NCBI RefSeq assembly: GCF_000003855.2 | Contig: NW_003101638.1 | Location: 3,458 to 67,457 of the forward strand | DNA length: 64,000 bases | From: Blastomyces gilchristii SLH14081 | Taxonomy: Eukaryota > Ascomycota > Eurotiomycetes > Onygenales > Ajellomycetaceae | Reading direction: 5' to 3' | In this document: positions 1-13,309 of the stretch, piece by piece | Layout: each line of letters opens with the position of its first letter | Numbering within the stretch: the first letter of the stretch is position 1 | Translations under genes and position numbers: made by a program | Notes under the pieces: model-generated | What the model was told of the DNA's origin: nothing | Seen by the model: the letters and a program-made list of their open reading frames with translations, nothing else | Databases searched by the model: none

Positions 1-203
1 AAGATGTTAAAACACTGCAATTTATAAACAGTTTTTATATTCTAAGCTGAAATTTTCTGATTTTATATATCTGAAATTGATGAATGTATAATAGTTAACT
101 TTACAGATATAGAAAAAACTCTGAGAACTAAAAGTTCTCAGGTAGATGTTATAGTCTCTGACTGTATACATCTATAATTGAAGAATAATAACAATAATAA
201 TAA
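1..203 (+). repeat. LINE-type 3' tail fragment with TAA-rich end
   Basis: This stretch matches 42974-43174, the end of the long SINE described below, almost base for base, and its first ~60 bases match the LINE 3' end at 52343-52401. It ends in a TAA/CAA-rich simple tail, after which the sequence continues in the middle of an LTR at about 204. It is therefore the 3' end of a LINE or LINE-tailed SINE inserted into that LTR; its 5' part lies outside the window. Confidence 0.8.
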
Positions 204-622
204 TTATAAGAATATCACAGATATAATACTTAGTATACTAAGAAAATTGTATAAAGAACACAGTAACTCTTATATATATTTCAGTCTCTGAAAATGAATT
301 ACTGACTTCTTTAATAAGAAGTCAGCATCTAGCTATTCTATATAGATAATGAGTGAATATTCTTCTCTCATTTCATGAGTGAGAATAGCTGAAGTGATAT
401 CTCAGTGACATCTCACTATTATAGAAGAGTAATCTGCTGACCTTGTATAGAAGCAGAGTTCTCATATTTATCAATCAGATCTTCCTATAATATATCTGAA
501 TGATATCATAGAGTGGTTGGAAACCGGTTTGAATGGCCTGCGGGATGGATGGAATCATCCGCAGGGAAGCGATGGGCCGTGTGGAACCGCAACAGGGCCT
601 TGGCGCGGCCGGGAGCGTGACA
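204..622 (-). mobile_element. LTR fragment of the R1 gypsy family
   Basis: It aligns with the last ~420 bases of the R1 LTRs at 6156-6689 and 13310-13843 and ends in the same GTGACA terminus. The rest of the LTR lies left of the tail fragment at 1-203 and outside the window. No R1 coding sequence follows, so it may be a solo LTR. Its right half keeps CpG sites (for example ggcgcggccggg near 603-614) while the left half is AT-rich. The strand follows the coding strand of R1. An apparent short frame across its right end is not a gene. Confidence 0.85.
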
Positions 623-1024
623 CATTTCATCTACTGAGAATGCAGTGAATGAGCTTATTAAACTACTTGAAATGTTGAAATATACATGTTGAAAGGAGAA
701 TATTAAGATGAAGAGATAGAGAGATAAAAAAATAATAAATCTCAAAACTGGTTTTTTCATTACTGCATGTTTTTCAGTCATTTTTTGTACCTGTACTTGA
801 TTTGAAGGCGAGTTTTGTATGTAGCATCGTGTATAGTTACTCTGGTGAGTAGAGGTGTTAGGTCACATGTCCTGACTTATTAATCCTTCCATCATATCAC
901 TTCCCACTAGCTAGCAACCTTTTCAATCAAGCAAGCTTTACACCTTCCACAATATATAGGCCTGAATACACTAGAATTAGGCCTCAGTTAATACCTGGCA
1001 TTACAATGAAGATGTTCTATCCAA

Positions 1025-1258
1025 TTATGCACAAAGAGACTCGTCAATCAGTTGACTTGGTTACAGCACTTTGATTTGGTCTTGTAGAATCTTTCACGAT
1101 GGGAATTGCAAGCTTGTGGCAGGTGTGGAGGAAGAGCGGCAATGTTGTAGGGTCTGATTTTGCTTCTGCTTCTTCATGACATCTCCTTCCGCAATGTCTC
1201 GTAGTCGTCTCTCTTCTTCGAGTTTAGCCAGTAACTCTTGTACTTGTCGGCTTTCCAT
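1025..1258 (-). pseudogene. Fragment of a fungal coiled-coil family protein
   Basis: Read leftward from an ATG at 1258, the frame gives a charged coiled-coil stretch (QELLAKLEEERRLRD). After a one-base frame change near 1150 it gives TLPLFLHTCHKLAIPIV. This resembles the linker 'E/R-rich coil followed by T-L-P-x-F-L-x-x-C-H' found in an expanded family of Pezizomycotina proteins often fused to kinase-like domains. That family match is from memory and tentative. A frameshift and several stops make it a relic. No neighbouring gene is recognisable. Confidence 0.35.
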
Positions 1259-2914
1259 TCTGCGCGTAGAAACTCAGTCTCTACAAGGCGGGCGAGGTGC
1301 TGTAGCCAATTCTACCAGAATCTGCCACAACTACTCTGAGCTAGAGAAGATAATTTATAAAAACTCTTGGAACAAGGAATTGCTGGTATCTTGCTGGAAT
1401 GGTTGGCTAGGGAGCTGTAAACGTATGAGATGTTCTCAATCCCATCCGTCGCATGATTGAAGGCTGCGTGCTTGCTGCCTGCTGTCGCCAATGACAATCT
1501 AAAGTAGAGAAATAATGATACTGCCACAGTCAGGACATTTGCGCGTGCACGGTACATGAGATATCTATGGAAGTCTGCCTTGCCGTCTTTTAACAGCAGT
1601 CAACCCCCATTCCCAGTACCAGGTCGCTGGCTCTGAATGCATGTACCAGGTGGAAGAAAAGAGTTATGCAGCACGACGGTGAACCAGCACTGCTGTTCAG
1701 AAACACGCATTCAAAGCCATGAATGTGTTCTCCCCAGTGCTCGATCTGCCATGCACGGCTGACAGTTGTTCGGCAAAGATATCAAGTCCACTCCGCTACT
1801 CCATCTGAACGAGCACAAGTCCCACGATACCTTGATGAAGACTGGCGGTGGGGTTGCTGATCGTAGGTCGCTCCCTGCTTTTCTGATCTGGTCTGACAAC
1901 GGTGGGGAAAAGACAGAATTCCGTCATCAAGTGGTCCGAGGTGCCTGTCAGCAGAAGCGCTAAGAAAGATTTAAATTTTCTATAGCGAGGGGCCTGGAGC
2001 CGGCTCAGGTCAACAGGTCCGGGATTCGAATGACAAGGTTTCTCTTTGAACTCTGGGAACGCCATTGAGCGGCTGCCACGTCAGAAGCATTCACCTTTCA
2101 GTCAGGGGTCAGCTAGTTCAGGAGGCAGCTCATGGGGGAAGAGCCGCTCGCGATAGATAGGGGAATTGGCCTGCCAGCACTCCTCTCTCGATGCCACCTT
2201 GAGCCTGCGAGGTGTACGTCGCTGCCAAAGCTGTGTCGGAATTTCAAAATTAATATAATCTTGCAAGAGATTATGTGTCCAGAGACAACATCGCATCGGG
2301 GACTTGAAAGACGTCTGACGTTTGGCGGGGAGCCGCATACTGATTGGTGGAGAACCAATCTTGCTATCAGATGGCGCTAGCCTTAATTAGATCTAGTGCG
2401 ACCCAAGCCGAACAATGCTGACAAACCGATTGTCCCAACTGGAATCAAATCGGGAGGGGAAACGGTTTGGAAAGAAAAGTCTGGCTTGACAGCTCGCAGA
2501 GATGTGATATATCTGCCTGTCTCCCTATTGACGGAAGTACAGCATCTCTTCTACATCTCTCAACAGCGCCTGGGGCGGAGGTTCAACGCAATCAACTCTC
2601 AAACGAAGGCCTAGCACTAACAGTTTACCCACTAAACTCACGGGAATAGTTGGAGAACGGTTGGCCATCCAGAGTCCACAGCCCCATAACTCTCCCGCAA
2701 GAAGGGGTTGCGATATTCCATATGCATATTGTTTATGCGTAGAATCTCAGCTCTAGGCCAATCACCTGTCCATCCAGGGAAGCGAGATCGATATTTCAAC
2801 CATCGATCGGACATGCATTAACCTCCCGTGAGCCAACCGAGCACGCAGAAGGCAATCAACCCCCCGCTGCCAGCTGCCACCACGACAGGAGGTGGCGGGT
2901 GTAAATTAACCTGT

Positions 2915-2930
2915 CACACACACACACACC
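2915..2930. repeat. Short CA microsatellite
   Basis: About seven CA units in the low-mutation left block. Confidence 0.9.
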
Positions 2931-3448
2931 CCTCTTCCGCTCACCATGGTGCAGACAGACTTACACCGTCATTTCGTATCGACGCCTATCCACCCAGGCA
3001 GAAGCGTCATGTGTCAGACAAAGATCCTAATCCAAGCAGGCGCATATCCGTGCGGCTGGATATTGATATTTGCGAGAAAATGGGGAGTGTCGCTGAGTGT
3101 TTGAATTATTAGTAGAGCCAATCACTGTGCTCCATATCTTCCCACGTAGGTAGCTATTGTGTTTCTTCCTGAGCCTGCTGGACTACAGAAAATATATATT
3201 CAGAGAGAGACAGGCGGCCCTTGAAAACAGTTTAAAATTATATTAATTCAAATCGTTTGGAGAACCGGGCCCAGAACCCTTTTTTTCGAGAAGGAAAAGG
3301 TAAAAAATGCTGAATAGTTTCTTCTTTAGTACTTGAAGCCAGTTGTGAGTCCATTTTCTTTTGTTCTGCGCTCGAAGGTGGGCCCAGCCTGCGAAACTAT
3401 ACTTTGTACTTGTTATTCCATCTCGAGCAAAACAAATGGACTTCATGA

Positions 3449-3496
3449 TTTTTTTTAATTTTTTTTTTTTTTTTAATTTTAAATTTTAATTTTTTC
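3449..3496. repeat. T-rich tract
   Basis: Runs of T broken by AA; a low-complexity tract in the left block with no other visible role. Confidence 0.9.
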
Positions 3497-6155
3497 CTGC
3501 TCACGCACGCTGTTGTGCGTTGGACCTTGAATGGCCACCTAATTCAAACTATTTAGCTGAATAGTACTCTGTAGCTCCTGTACGGATAATAGATATCAAG
3601 AACATACAAAACCGAAGTAGCAAGCAAGCAACGAGCAAGGATCTGCCCCGAATCTACAGTGTAGCATTTATTAACTATAAATAATATAATTTACACAGTC
3701 GTTTCCAAGGCGAAACACGGGCGAGGTGAGAAAATGGTAACATACCATCCTCCACCGTTTTTCAAAAGGAGTGACAATAGTTAAAAGTTTGCAGAACTTC
3801 ATATATGTCAGCGGAGTTGTCACATCAAACGCAGTGAAAGATTTTGTTGACATTGCTATTCTTTTCCCACCCACGGAATGACGGAACTAGGCAGGGAATG
3901 GTGATGATGATGAAATTACAATTACTTGATCTTTTCTGATCGTCCGGCGCAGCGGGTTTCTGAGTTTCCTTGGTTGTTTTCTGATGTACGGAGAACGGAG
4001 GACAGAAATGGAACAGAGATTCGCCGGGAATCATACATAGATATGAAATATCCATGGTTCCTCTACTCTCCGTATTTTAACACCCGATGTACGCATCAAG
4101 TTAATCCACGAAACACACGACACTAGTGCTAGGTTTAGTTTTGGTTCATGACGAGAATAAAATGGAGGATAGAAAGAAGGCATGATCACAAGGGCATGAA
4201 GAATAAAGTATATATATATGTATGTATGCCCTCTTAATTGTGATATGATGTTCAAGAACAGCTTTAAATGAAGGTTAACTGAACCATGGTAAATTACCCA
4301 GGCACAGGAACAGAACCAGAGACGAAAGATACGGGAATTATGTGGATTTTCAGAACGGTATTGATATCGTAACGCTGTCTTGGTACAGTCGTAAAGCATG
4401 AACCAGCAAACCTTAACAGGCCTAGTTTGCAGACCGTCGTTCTAGATAACAATAATTGATGATATCATTATTAAAAATCATGAAAATAAATAGTTGACCG
4501 TTGTGGAGAATAGACACGACGCGAAGTATTGCGTGGCCATTCAATCAGTACCAAGAGCCAATCCAGCCTGACCAATTAACTTGAAACTCTTTCTCTAATT
4601 CCCCTGTTCACTGTGGAGAATGAACACGGCATTTTTATCCTTTTTTAATACATAAATAGGCCTGCAAAAATCACAATTGAAAGGACAATTAGCAGAGCAA
4701 AAGAAGGGAAACACAAGTCCAAACACACGACATCATTGGATGCTGTTAGGGCCCTTCTGCTCATCTAAACTACATAAGCGCGATTCTCTCAAAATTTCCC
4801 GCGCGCAATGGCCAATCAGCGCGTCCCCAACCTACGGAGCTTTGCGGTATTCCACGGTCAAGTTTCAAACATTAGATGCCAGCCCTGCTTTTACTGGCTT
4901 GTGGTACGGTAGGTATAGCACCATCATACTCAGTTTTACTCCTTTCACTTTCCACTCCGACCTGCCTGAACGACAGCTCAGGCGCGGGATTGACAGGGCC
5001 TTCATATTTTCTGTTGTGGCTCAGCAGCAGGGGCGTATCGTATTGCATTGATCGTTCTTTGCTTCCGAGGATTTTAAGAGAATGAATTTACGTTAAGAAT
5101 ACGTTGAAAGAGATGGGAAAGGAGGAATGCAAATCCAGCTTGCTGTTCAAACGGACGTCTCCGTTATCTTAATTTACTTCGTAATGGCCTTTTCCTTCCC
5201 TACGCAGAGACCTGAATACCCAGGAGATTATTTACCCGACTCACTGATGATGATGATTATGATCAGGCCGAATGGTTTTCCGTCTGCCCTCGCATTTTGT
5301 TCTCTGTTACGGACAGTCCGTTTTATGTCTTGTTAATGTATTAAAACACGTATATTTACACGGTATCCTCATAACACATACGTACTGTCCTAGGATAGAA
5401 ACATCGAAACATTTAAAAAAATTAACAAGCCAAGATCCGCGCAATAGGGAAAGAAAGAAAGAAAACATATTAAAATTAAAGCTGTCTTAGAGGTGAACAT
5501 GTTCGTCACAAAACGTATGCAGGGGAAGAAGTGGTGAGTTTCAAATGTGTAAACACGCAGAAGCAAGGCTTCATTAGAGGTCCGTCCCTCAGCAAGCTAA
5601 GCCAACATGCCTCAGAGAAGGGAGGTCAAAAACCTCAGCTTCGACAAGGTAGGCTTCAAGGGGCCAGACATTTTAGCTGCATCTCTTCTCTCAATCAGCT
5701 TGTCTGGGTGTTGTTGTCTAGAGAAGGGTACATACCTAGGCGTAGGTGAAGCGCTTAAATAGCATCAACCACTCTTAAAATAGAATCTCTGATAATTTAG
5801 GTGTTTTTTGTTTGATAGAGGGATTTAAGTATTCTGTAAGAGTATTCTAAGAGCTTTAGTTCTTCATCATTGATATTCCCTACTAGACTGACCGTGTGAC
5901 CGTGTCTGAGATCAGGATCAGAATATTTGATGATCTCATTATCAATTCAACTGATCTCATTACACAGTTTTAACATTAGATAGTAGTCTTATACTGTCTT
6001 AGTAAGACTTACTGTCTACTCTTATCACATTTTTCAAATGAGATCATGATTTCTACTTCTCAATTTAAATTATTTTTATTATTTTAATTGACTTTAAATC
6101 TCATTTAAGTGTTATCAAAAAGTGTTACTTTTTAAAAAATTAAAAATAGTCTAAA

Positions 6156-6689
6156 TGTAATGTAGCGGAACTGAAGCGGTAGCTAGTCAGCGGCATTACA
6201 TAGAGATAGTTATTTAAGAAGCTGTATAAGTGAGCTTGACTATCTTGCTTGAATAGTGAGCTTATAGGCTACAGAGTTATTATAAGAATATCACAGATAT
6301 AATACTTAGTATACTAAGAAGATTATATAAGATATGCAGTAACTCTTGTATATATTTCAGTAGAAGAAAAAATAAATTACTGACTTCTTTAATAAGAAGT
6401 TAGTATCTAGCTATTCTATATAAATAATAAGTGAATACTCTTCTTTCATTTCATAAGTGAGAATAGTCTGAGTGATATCTCAGTAGTGTCTTACTATCAA
6501 GAAAAAGTAATCTGCTGATCTTGTATAAAAGTGAGATTCTTATATTTATCAATTGAATCTTTCTATAATATATCTGAATAATATCATAGAGTGATTGAAA
6601 ACTGGTTTAAATAGAATAAAATCATCTGTATAAAAGTGATGAGCTGTGTGAAACTGCAGCAGAGTCTTGATACAGTCAGAGATATAATA
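6156..6689 (-). repeat. R1 3' LTR (left copy)
   Basis: 534 bp, begins TGTAATGTAGCGG. By alignment with the right copy it ends at GATATAATA, where the right copy has GGTGTGACA, so its terminal CA has itself been mutated. It is much more AT-rich than the right LTR. Confidence 0.93.
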
Positions 6690-7100
6690 ATACTCTTCTC
6701 TTTAAAAGTATAGTTCTGATATTCTTAAGATTATCAGATTAGAAATTATCTTTGTTGTATAATAACAGTTATCAACTGATTGATAGTATATATACTATAT
6801 AAAGAAATAAATGAGTTTTTCTGCTGACTGTGTAAATCTTTCTTTTCTCATCTTTGTTCAAATTAAACACATGATAAGTAGGTTTCTTATATATCAATTT
6901 AAAATGTGAAAAATATAGTTAATAAGTGACTTACAGATCTTTTATCATATTTCATTCTATATATAAAATTCTCTGCAAAAGTGATGTGTTTTAGAGACAA
7001 AGTTAATAGTAGTGATAGAATTTTTCAAAAAGATTCTCTCTCTCTCTGTGATATATTTTTCTCTTCTCTCTTCATCTGTAATAGTGAGTGTATGAGAGTA

Positions 7101-7870
7101 TCATTCTTGAGAGATAATAAGAGACTTATTCTGACATTTTCTAGTAAGTAATAAATGTCTTTGTGATGCAGCTGCAGCCTTCATAACTGTTAAGAAAGTC
7201 AGATTAAAGATGAAGACAGTGATGTCACTGAGCTGCAGAAGTGCTGCTCTTATTGTTATATCTTCTTCTTCTTCTTCTACTTCTCTTGTGGCTGTGGTGA
7301 TAGTTACTATGTCTTGTAGTGAGATGTCATTTCTTTTGTCAGTCAGTTTGTTCATATTCAGTTCTTTCTCTGCCTCTCTCACTGCTGTTGCAATGCTGCT
7401 TCCTCTCTCAGTTAACATAGTAGTATATAATCTCATGTGATCATTTGAAGAGAAATCTGAGAAGAGCTTGATTTCAGAGACAGTGATTTTGAGAAGTTTA
7501 ATTCATAGTTTCTCTTTCACAGCATGTCTGAGCTCTGCTCAGAATACTGCTAGATTGAGTCTGCAGAGTTCTGCAGTTTCTTTATCTTCTCTCTGTAGAG
7601 AGGCTCTGATACAGTCTCTGACTAGCACTGCTACTTATCTACACTGTGTTAAACAGCTGAAGAAGAGAGAGATTTTATATATTTATTTCTTCTCTTACTT
7701 CTGTTATTTCTGTTATACTTATAACAATGACTTCTGTCTCTCTGTAAGTATTATCTCACAGAAAGATGTTATATTAGCTCTGATAAGAAGCTTAGATACT
7801 CAAGCAGTACAGAGTGAGAGTCTCAGAGCTTCAAGTGTTAATAAATTCTGTCAAGACTGAGAAGATTTCT
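7101..7870 (-). pseudogene. Extra coding stretch downstream of R1 pol
   Basis: On the R1 sense strand a reading frame runs through most of this interval with few stops (about two TGA/TAG), ending at 7101. The last 111 codons are uninterrupted. It is charged and coiled-coil-like (RLYTTMLTERG, TAVREAEKELNMNK, an acidic EVEEEEEDITIR patch). It lies between integrase and the 3' LTR, where most gypsy elements have only a short untranslated stretch. I recognise no domain. A plus-strand frame at 7468-7860 is its shadow. The piece between 7871 and 8880 is more decayed and may be its beginning. It could be an env-position accessory gene or a captured host sequence. Confidence 0.5.
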
Positions 7871-8879
7871 CTTACTCATCTGTAAAAGAAGATGAAAGTG
7901 TGACTCTTCAAGATAAAAAAACATCTCAGAATGACTGATCTTAAGAAGAGATCAGTCAGTATCACTGTTAAAAGCACTGTAAAGATCAATTACTAATTAA
8001 AGAGAATCTCACTTTAATTAAAGCAGATAACTGAGATACTTTATAAATTAATAAGTTAATATTTTAAGTATCTCTTATACTCTTCTACAGCATGCTTCTC
8101 TACAGTATCACAGTGCTAACTTCTCAGCAGACAAAGATATCAGTGTCAGAGACTTTAACAGTGAAGAATGAGTTTGATGAAAATATAGTTATTAATAAGT
8201 AGACTCTGATCTCTCTTTTTACTTTTTCAGTGAGTTGCAGCTCTATTAGAATAGCAGCAGTCTGTAGATTAATAATATTAATCTTTATTAATTTCAAATA
8301 TCTCTTTCTTTTCTTAACTGCTTCAGGAATTTTACACTTGTATAGTCTTATTAAACTTCTAAAAAACTCTTTAAGAGAAAATAGAAGAAGAGTGCTACAG
8401 AGCTTATAAGATATCAGCTTATCACTGTGAGATTATCTCTAAAAACTCTTTAAGAAAAAATAAGAAGTCTTAAGTAGTATTTCTTACTCAACATCTCTGA
8501 TATATAATGAGATAATCTCTACTAGCTGTTTTATAGCTTGCAATCTCTTTCTCAGCATTTTTCAAATACTTAAGCAGTTTTCATAAATTCTCTGATAATA
8601 AATAATCTTTTTATTTAATAAGATATTGAAGCTTACTGTAATATATTCACTCATTTAATATTTTCTTTATAAGATATTCAGTATCACTCTTAATCTCAAT
8701 ATTATTCAGCTAAGATAGCTCTGCTCTGAAGTATTATTTATAAAGCTTTAAATAGAAAATATAAAAAATAGAATGAATTGATTTCAATTCTGAGAATAAT
8801 TTTAACTTATATATCTGTTTACTTATCACTTTTATTACTGAAAAAGATTCTAGTCACTACTCACTGAGCTTCTTACACA

Positions 8880-11800
8880 GTCTCATTATCTTGATATTCT
8901 TTGCTAAAAGTAGTACTTAATTCTCTATTAAGAACTTTATTAAAAGATGTTTTTAATTATAGTATTCTATCTACTACTTCTGAATATAATGAATACTTTT
9001 CACTATCTTCTTATGAATTTTATTTAAAAGTTTCAATCTCACTTTTACTTCTAGTACTGAGAAATACTCTGTTCTCTGTATCTATTTAATATTCTAACTG
9101 TCTATTTCTCTCTTTGAAATGTCATTTACAATGTCACTGAGTAATGAAGAATTATATTTATAATAAGTATAGAAAGAAGATATCTTTAAGATTACATTCT
9201 TTATATTGTTATATATGAATTCAGTGATTAGAAGATATTTAAGTTAATTATTCTAATAATATGAATGAAATACTCAAAGATACTATTCTAGTATCTGATT
9301 CTAGCATTCAGTCTGATCATCTGTCTGCAGATGAAATACAGTACTGAGGAGATATCTTATCATAAGATGATAGTAAAAAGCTGATTAGTATTTACTGATG
9401 AAGAGAGATTCTTGATCTGTTATCAATAATTTCAGAGTATTATGATTATGAATAATAATATCTAAAAATAGATCAGTCAATTCAGAGACTTTAATCTTTT
9501 TATAAGTAGAAATATATCTAGTTATCTTTGTAAAGTAGTTAATAATAACTAAAATTAAGTTATATTCTTGAACTCTTATTAACTTTGACAGATTAACTAT
9601 GAAATTCATTGATAAATTCTATTATAAACTCTTTGAAATAGACAGTAATACTAACTTACTATATTACTTATACTGTGAGATCTTTATTCTTTAACAGATA
9701 TTATAAGTCTTAACATACTCTTTAACATCTGTCTAGAGCTTGTCTCAAATATATTTATATTTTAGAAGCTTCTCAGTCTTCTCTAATCTGAAGTGTTCTG
9801 TATGAGAATTATTATGATGAATTCTTAATAACTTCTGATACACTGCTCTACTACAAGAAATGAAGACTGAACTATTTAGTAGTAGAAGTTTATATTCTTC
9901 TAGTTATCAGTGACTTGATTTCTTAGCAGTATCACTCTGCTCAGAGTCTGTCTCTTTCAAGTTTAAACTGAATTCTTTCTTCTTTAACTTCTGAATTTAA
10001 GCTGTAGTAGAGATGTTTCTCTTCTATAACTTATCAATGAATTTTAAAAGTAGTCAGATTGAAAGATTATAGACTGTTTCATTCTTTATTAATTCAATAA
10101 TTGTAAGATATAATATAAGAAGCTCATGATCTTCAGTGTCAGTTCTCTGCAGAGATTCAGAATTTCTTTCATCTTCTATACTGAGTCACACAGCTGTCTT
10201 ATCAGTGCTGTTTCTAAGCTTCAGAGAACCTCAACTCTCTGCAGTCAGCTTCTTCTACAGTGATAGCAGAGATTCTTTTATAGAATTCTTCTCTGTATTA
10301 ACAATATTATAATCAGACTGTCTAGACAGTGTATTAGTGAGATTAAGTCAATCTGAATAATATCAGATATAGAAATCATACTCTGAAAGCAGCTCTGCTC
10401 ATCTGGCTTGATATTCTGTTAAGCTCTTTATTGTCAAGAAGTAACACAGATTTGCATAATCAGTGAGAACTTGCACTGAGTACTTACTACTCTGAAGATA
10501 ATGTCATCAGATCTTAAAGAATTTAACAATTACTAATATCTTCTAATCATGAGTATTATATCTTCTCTGTGTGAGTGATAACTTCTTGAAGAAGAAGATC
10601 ACTGATCTTCATTCACAGTATCTTATAAACTCTGTAAAAAAGTCTTCTCTCACAGATAATTCATTATCTATATTCTCAGAAGTGATTATTTTCTGATTCT
10701 TTTAATATTGAAAGATCTTCAGTGTTAACTGTAAAAAGATTTCACAGATTTCATTTTCAGATACATCAGTCTCACACTGACTAGATAAGTTAAGATTAAA
10801 GTGATTCAGTATTGTGATATCTGTAAAAGCTTATTTTAATTCTACAAATGCCTGTACAGTGTCTTGAATGAGAGTAAATAATTCTATTTTTCTATCTTTC
10901 ACACTTTTCTTTAACAGATCTGTAAGAGAGACAGTAATTCATGAATATATATAGATGAATTGTCTGTAGAAATTTGCAAATTCTAGAAACACCTGTATCT
11001 CACAGTATATCTGCAGTGCTGGCCAGTTCTCAATGATAAAGACCTGGCTTCTGTTCATTGAAATGCTGTTCATCTTAATAATATAATCTAAGAAATCAAT
11101 CTTCTGCATGTAGAATAAGCATTTTTCAGTGTTTGTATAGAGTTAATACTGTCTCAAGTGACTCAATACTTCTTGAACATGAGTATCATGTTCTTTCTCT
11201 GATTTTGAGAAGATTAGAATATTATTCAGGTATACTATACAGCAGATGTTGACAAGGCTCTGCAGTGTCTCATTTATATAAGTCTGAAAGATGGCTGAAG
11301 TGTTACAAAGATCAAAAGATAAAACAAGATATTTAAAATTACTGTACTTGATACAAAAAGCTGTTTTTCAAATGTTGTCTTCATTAACTCTGATTCTATA
11401 ATAGACATTCTGTATATCAATCTTTGAGAACACTTTTACTTCAGATAATCAATTGATCATCTCATTAATTAATAGTAATGAATAGCAATTCTTAATCATC
11501 ATCTTATTAAGACCTCTGTAGTCTACACATAGATATAGTCTATTATTCTTCTTAGGTATAAAGAGTATAGATATCTCTGTCAGACTCTTTGATAAGTGTA
11601 TTCAGTTCTTTGATTATGCTTCTTCAAGATATTTACACAGAATATTCAATTTCTTTACAGATAAGTTGTAAAGAAGTCTGTACAGCACTGTTACATCATC
11701 TTCAAGATAAATCTTATATTATATCTTGATATTAGAAAACTTCACTACTTTTCTTTTCAAAAAGACATTCTTATAATCTGTAAAGAGATATTGTGTATAT

Positions 11801-12350
11801 CTGTCTTCAATGACAGATACTGCTGCTAATCTTGCAGTGAGAGTGATGACTTCTTTATTTATTCTCAAGTCTCAATCACCTGTTATACAGTATATCAACT
11901 CTATCTTTTTCTCAAGATTCTTTCAATGAAACTCTTCAGATTTCTCTATCACTGTCTCTTCATTAGTGAGACAGTACTGTCACATCTGAGTGACTCAGTC
12001 AATGAGAGAATTGTTTTCTCTTAATTATAGAAGATCTAGAATGATGTTCTCATCTATAATATTAACTGTATAAAGGAGCAGACTGCTCTTCTTGAAGATT
12101 TCTTCTAAGTCTGTGATCACACACTTCACTTGAATTATGTTAAAATGATGACATTTCATTTCATCAGTAAATTTCACATAATCTGACAGATCTATCTTCT
12201 TTCAATTCTTCATCAAAGAAAAGAAATAGAATATGAAGTTAATATTTACTCTAGAGTTAAGTAGACATCTCACTGATATCTCTTTATTCAGAGTATACAT
12301 TGTGATTATAATATAAACTCAGAGATATGAGAATTATTAATTCTTCATTT
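8880..12350 (-). pseudogene. R1 pol: protease, RT, RNase H, integrase relic
   Basis: The minus strand shows a Ty3/gypsy pol. RT motifs LYLCVDYRGLNK and FSKIDIQNVYYRI lie at about 11570-11390, and the catalytic box VYLNNILIF (from YLDDIL) at about 11240-11215. The integrase core IVNLSKLIR...LVIINYFTKI...LLITDQESLF is at 9609-9385, with the first two catalytic aspartates decayed or retained as D/N. Frames are cut by TAG, TAA and TGA throughout, and Asn replaces Asp in the RT box, so no active enzyme is possible. Protease and RNase H are inferred from spacing only. Confidence 0.88.
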
Positions 12351-13290
12351 CTTTCTCTTCTTTATCTTCTATGAATATATTTGTCAGAAGAGAAGTTAAC
12401 TTTAAGAAGATATTTTCTCAGTTTCTTTTCTTCTTCAGCTTCTTATAATCATTGATATAGTGATCATCAGCTCTGCAGTTGAAATAAAACTCTTTATCAA
12501 ATCTTTTTTAATATTTCTTTGCAGTGAGTGAAGAATCAGAATACTTAGAATTCTTCTTCACTTTCTCTGCACTGAAGCTATCATAGTACTGTTTAGATTC
12601 TGTCATTGATTACTTAGAAGAAGTCTTATTAATCTTTTTCTTGAAGAATTAATTATTCAAATAGATTTAGAAAGCCAGATTGACAAGCTCAGTGTGATTA
12701 ATTGATAGACTCTAATATTATAATATTATTATTCACACCTTGTAAGTCAGCTTTGTAAGATAAAGCTGTGTTTTTACTTAATTTAAATCATCAGTTAATT
12801 CCTCTCAATATTCTTCAAATCTTGTATTGAAATTGAAAGGATTCTCATCATCTTATTAATATAATGAGTTGAACTGCTGTGCTGCTGTGAAGCTGTGATT
12901 GCAGTGATCTTTGATTTGATTCAGTAGAAAGTTCTTGAATTCTTCCCAAGTCATGACAGCATTGATACACTCAAGCTCCCTCTTCTTGATGATTCAAGTA
13001 GTCACAGAGATGTCTTCAAGGAGGTTGACAGTGTATATTACTTGTACCTTGTGAGTATTATACTGGCTTGGATTAAGGCAGAATTTCCATTCAAGGGTAC
13101 AGATAAAGCTGTGAAATTCAGACAAAATGTTTCCCTTGTACCTCGGAGGATCTCCGACCTTAATCTCTCTATCTCCATGATAGATGTAGGTGTGTAGTGT
13201 TTCCCCCAGAGGGTGGGGTCGGGTCGGTCCCAGCGCAGGTGCGTGGGGCCATATCGGTCTGTTAGAGCTCGACTGATTCAAACTTGTAAT
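12350..13290 (-). pseudogene. R1 gag relic
   Basis: The minus strand gives VGDPPRYKGNILSEFHSF and WEFCLNPSQYNT-like sequence at about 13170-13060, then a TWEEFKNFLLNQI motif at about 12960-12920. Both are characteristic of gypsy chromovirus capsid proteins. A CCHC zinc knuckle with two of its cysteines changed to tyrosine (FYFNCRADDHYINDYKK) lies at about 12500-12440. The first ~300 bases are the least mutated coding sequence in R1, and a frame of 107 codons stays open at 12994-13317, although its start falls inside the LTR. Confidence 0.85.
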
Positions 13291-13309
13291 CAGGTTGAGT
13301 GATTTGAAT

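Larger units (their letters stand above)
623..5875. other. Low-mutation block without a confident gene
   Basis: Base composition is clearly richer in G+C than the rest of the window, and CpG, CC and GG are frequent, so this block has escaped most of the decay seen from 5.9 kb on. Frames are all under about 125 codons and none gives a domain I recognise, apart from the fragment at 1025-1258. The longest (4677-5051, plus strand, and 4031-4399, minus strand) look like chance frames. Spliced genes with short exons cannot be excluded by eye. The composition falls to AT-rich at about 5760, just before the MITE at 5884. Confidence 0.6.

Noticed and set aside
506..781. 91-codon minus-strand frame
   Set aside because: It runs across the end of the R1-family LTR into unrelated sequence; no domain.
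1970..2060. tRNA-like B-box (attcgaatccc on the minus strand)
   Set aside because: No A box at a suitable distance and no pairing acceptor stem.
7468..7860. 130-codon plus-strand frame in R1
   Set aside because: R1 is coded on the minus strand, where a coiled-coil frame covers the same bases.
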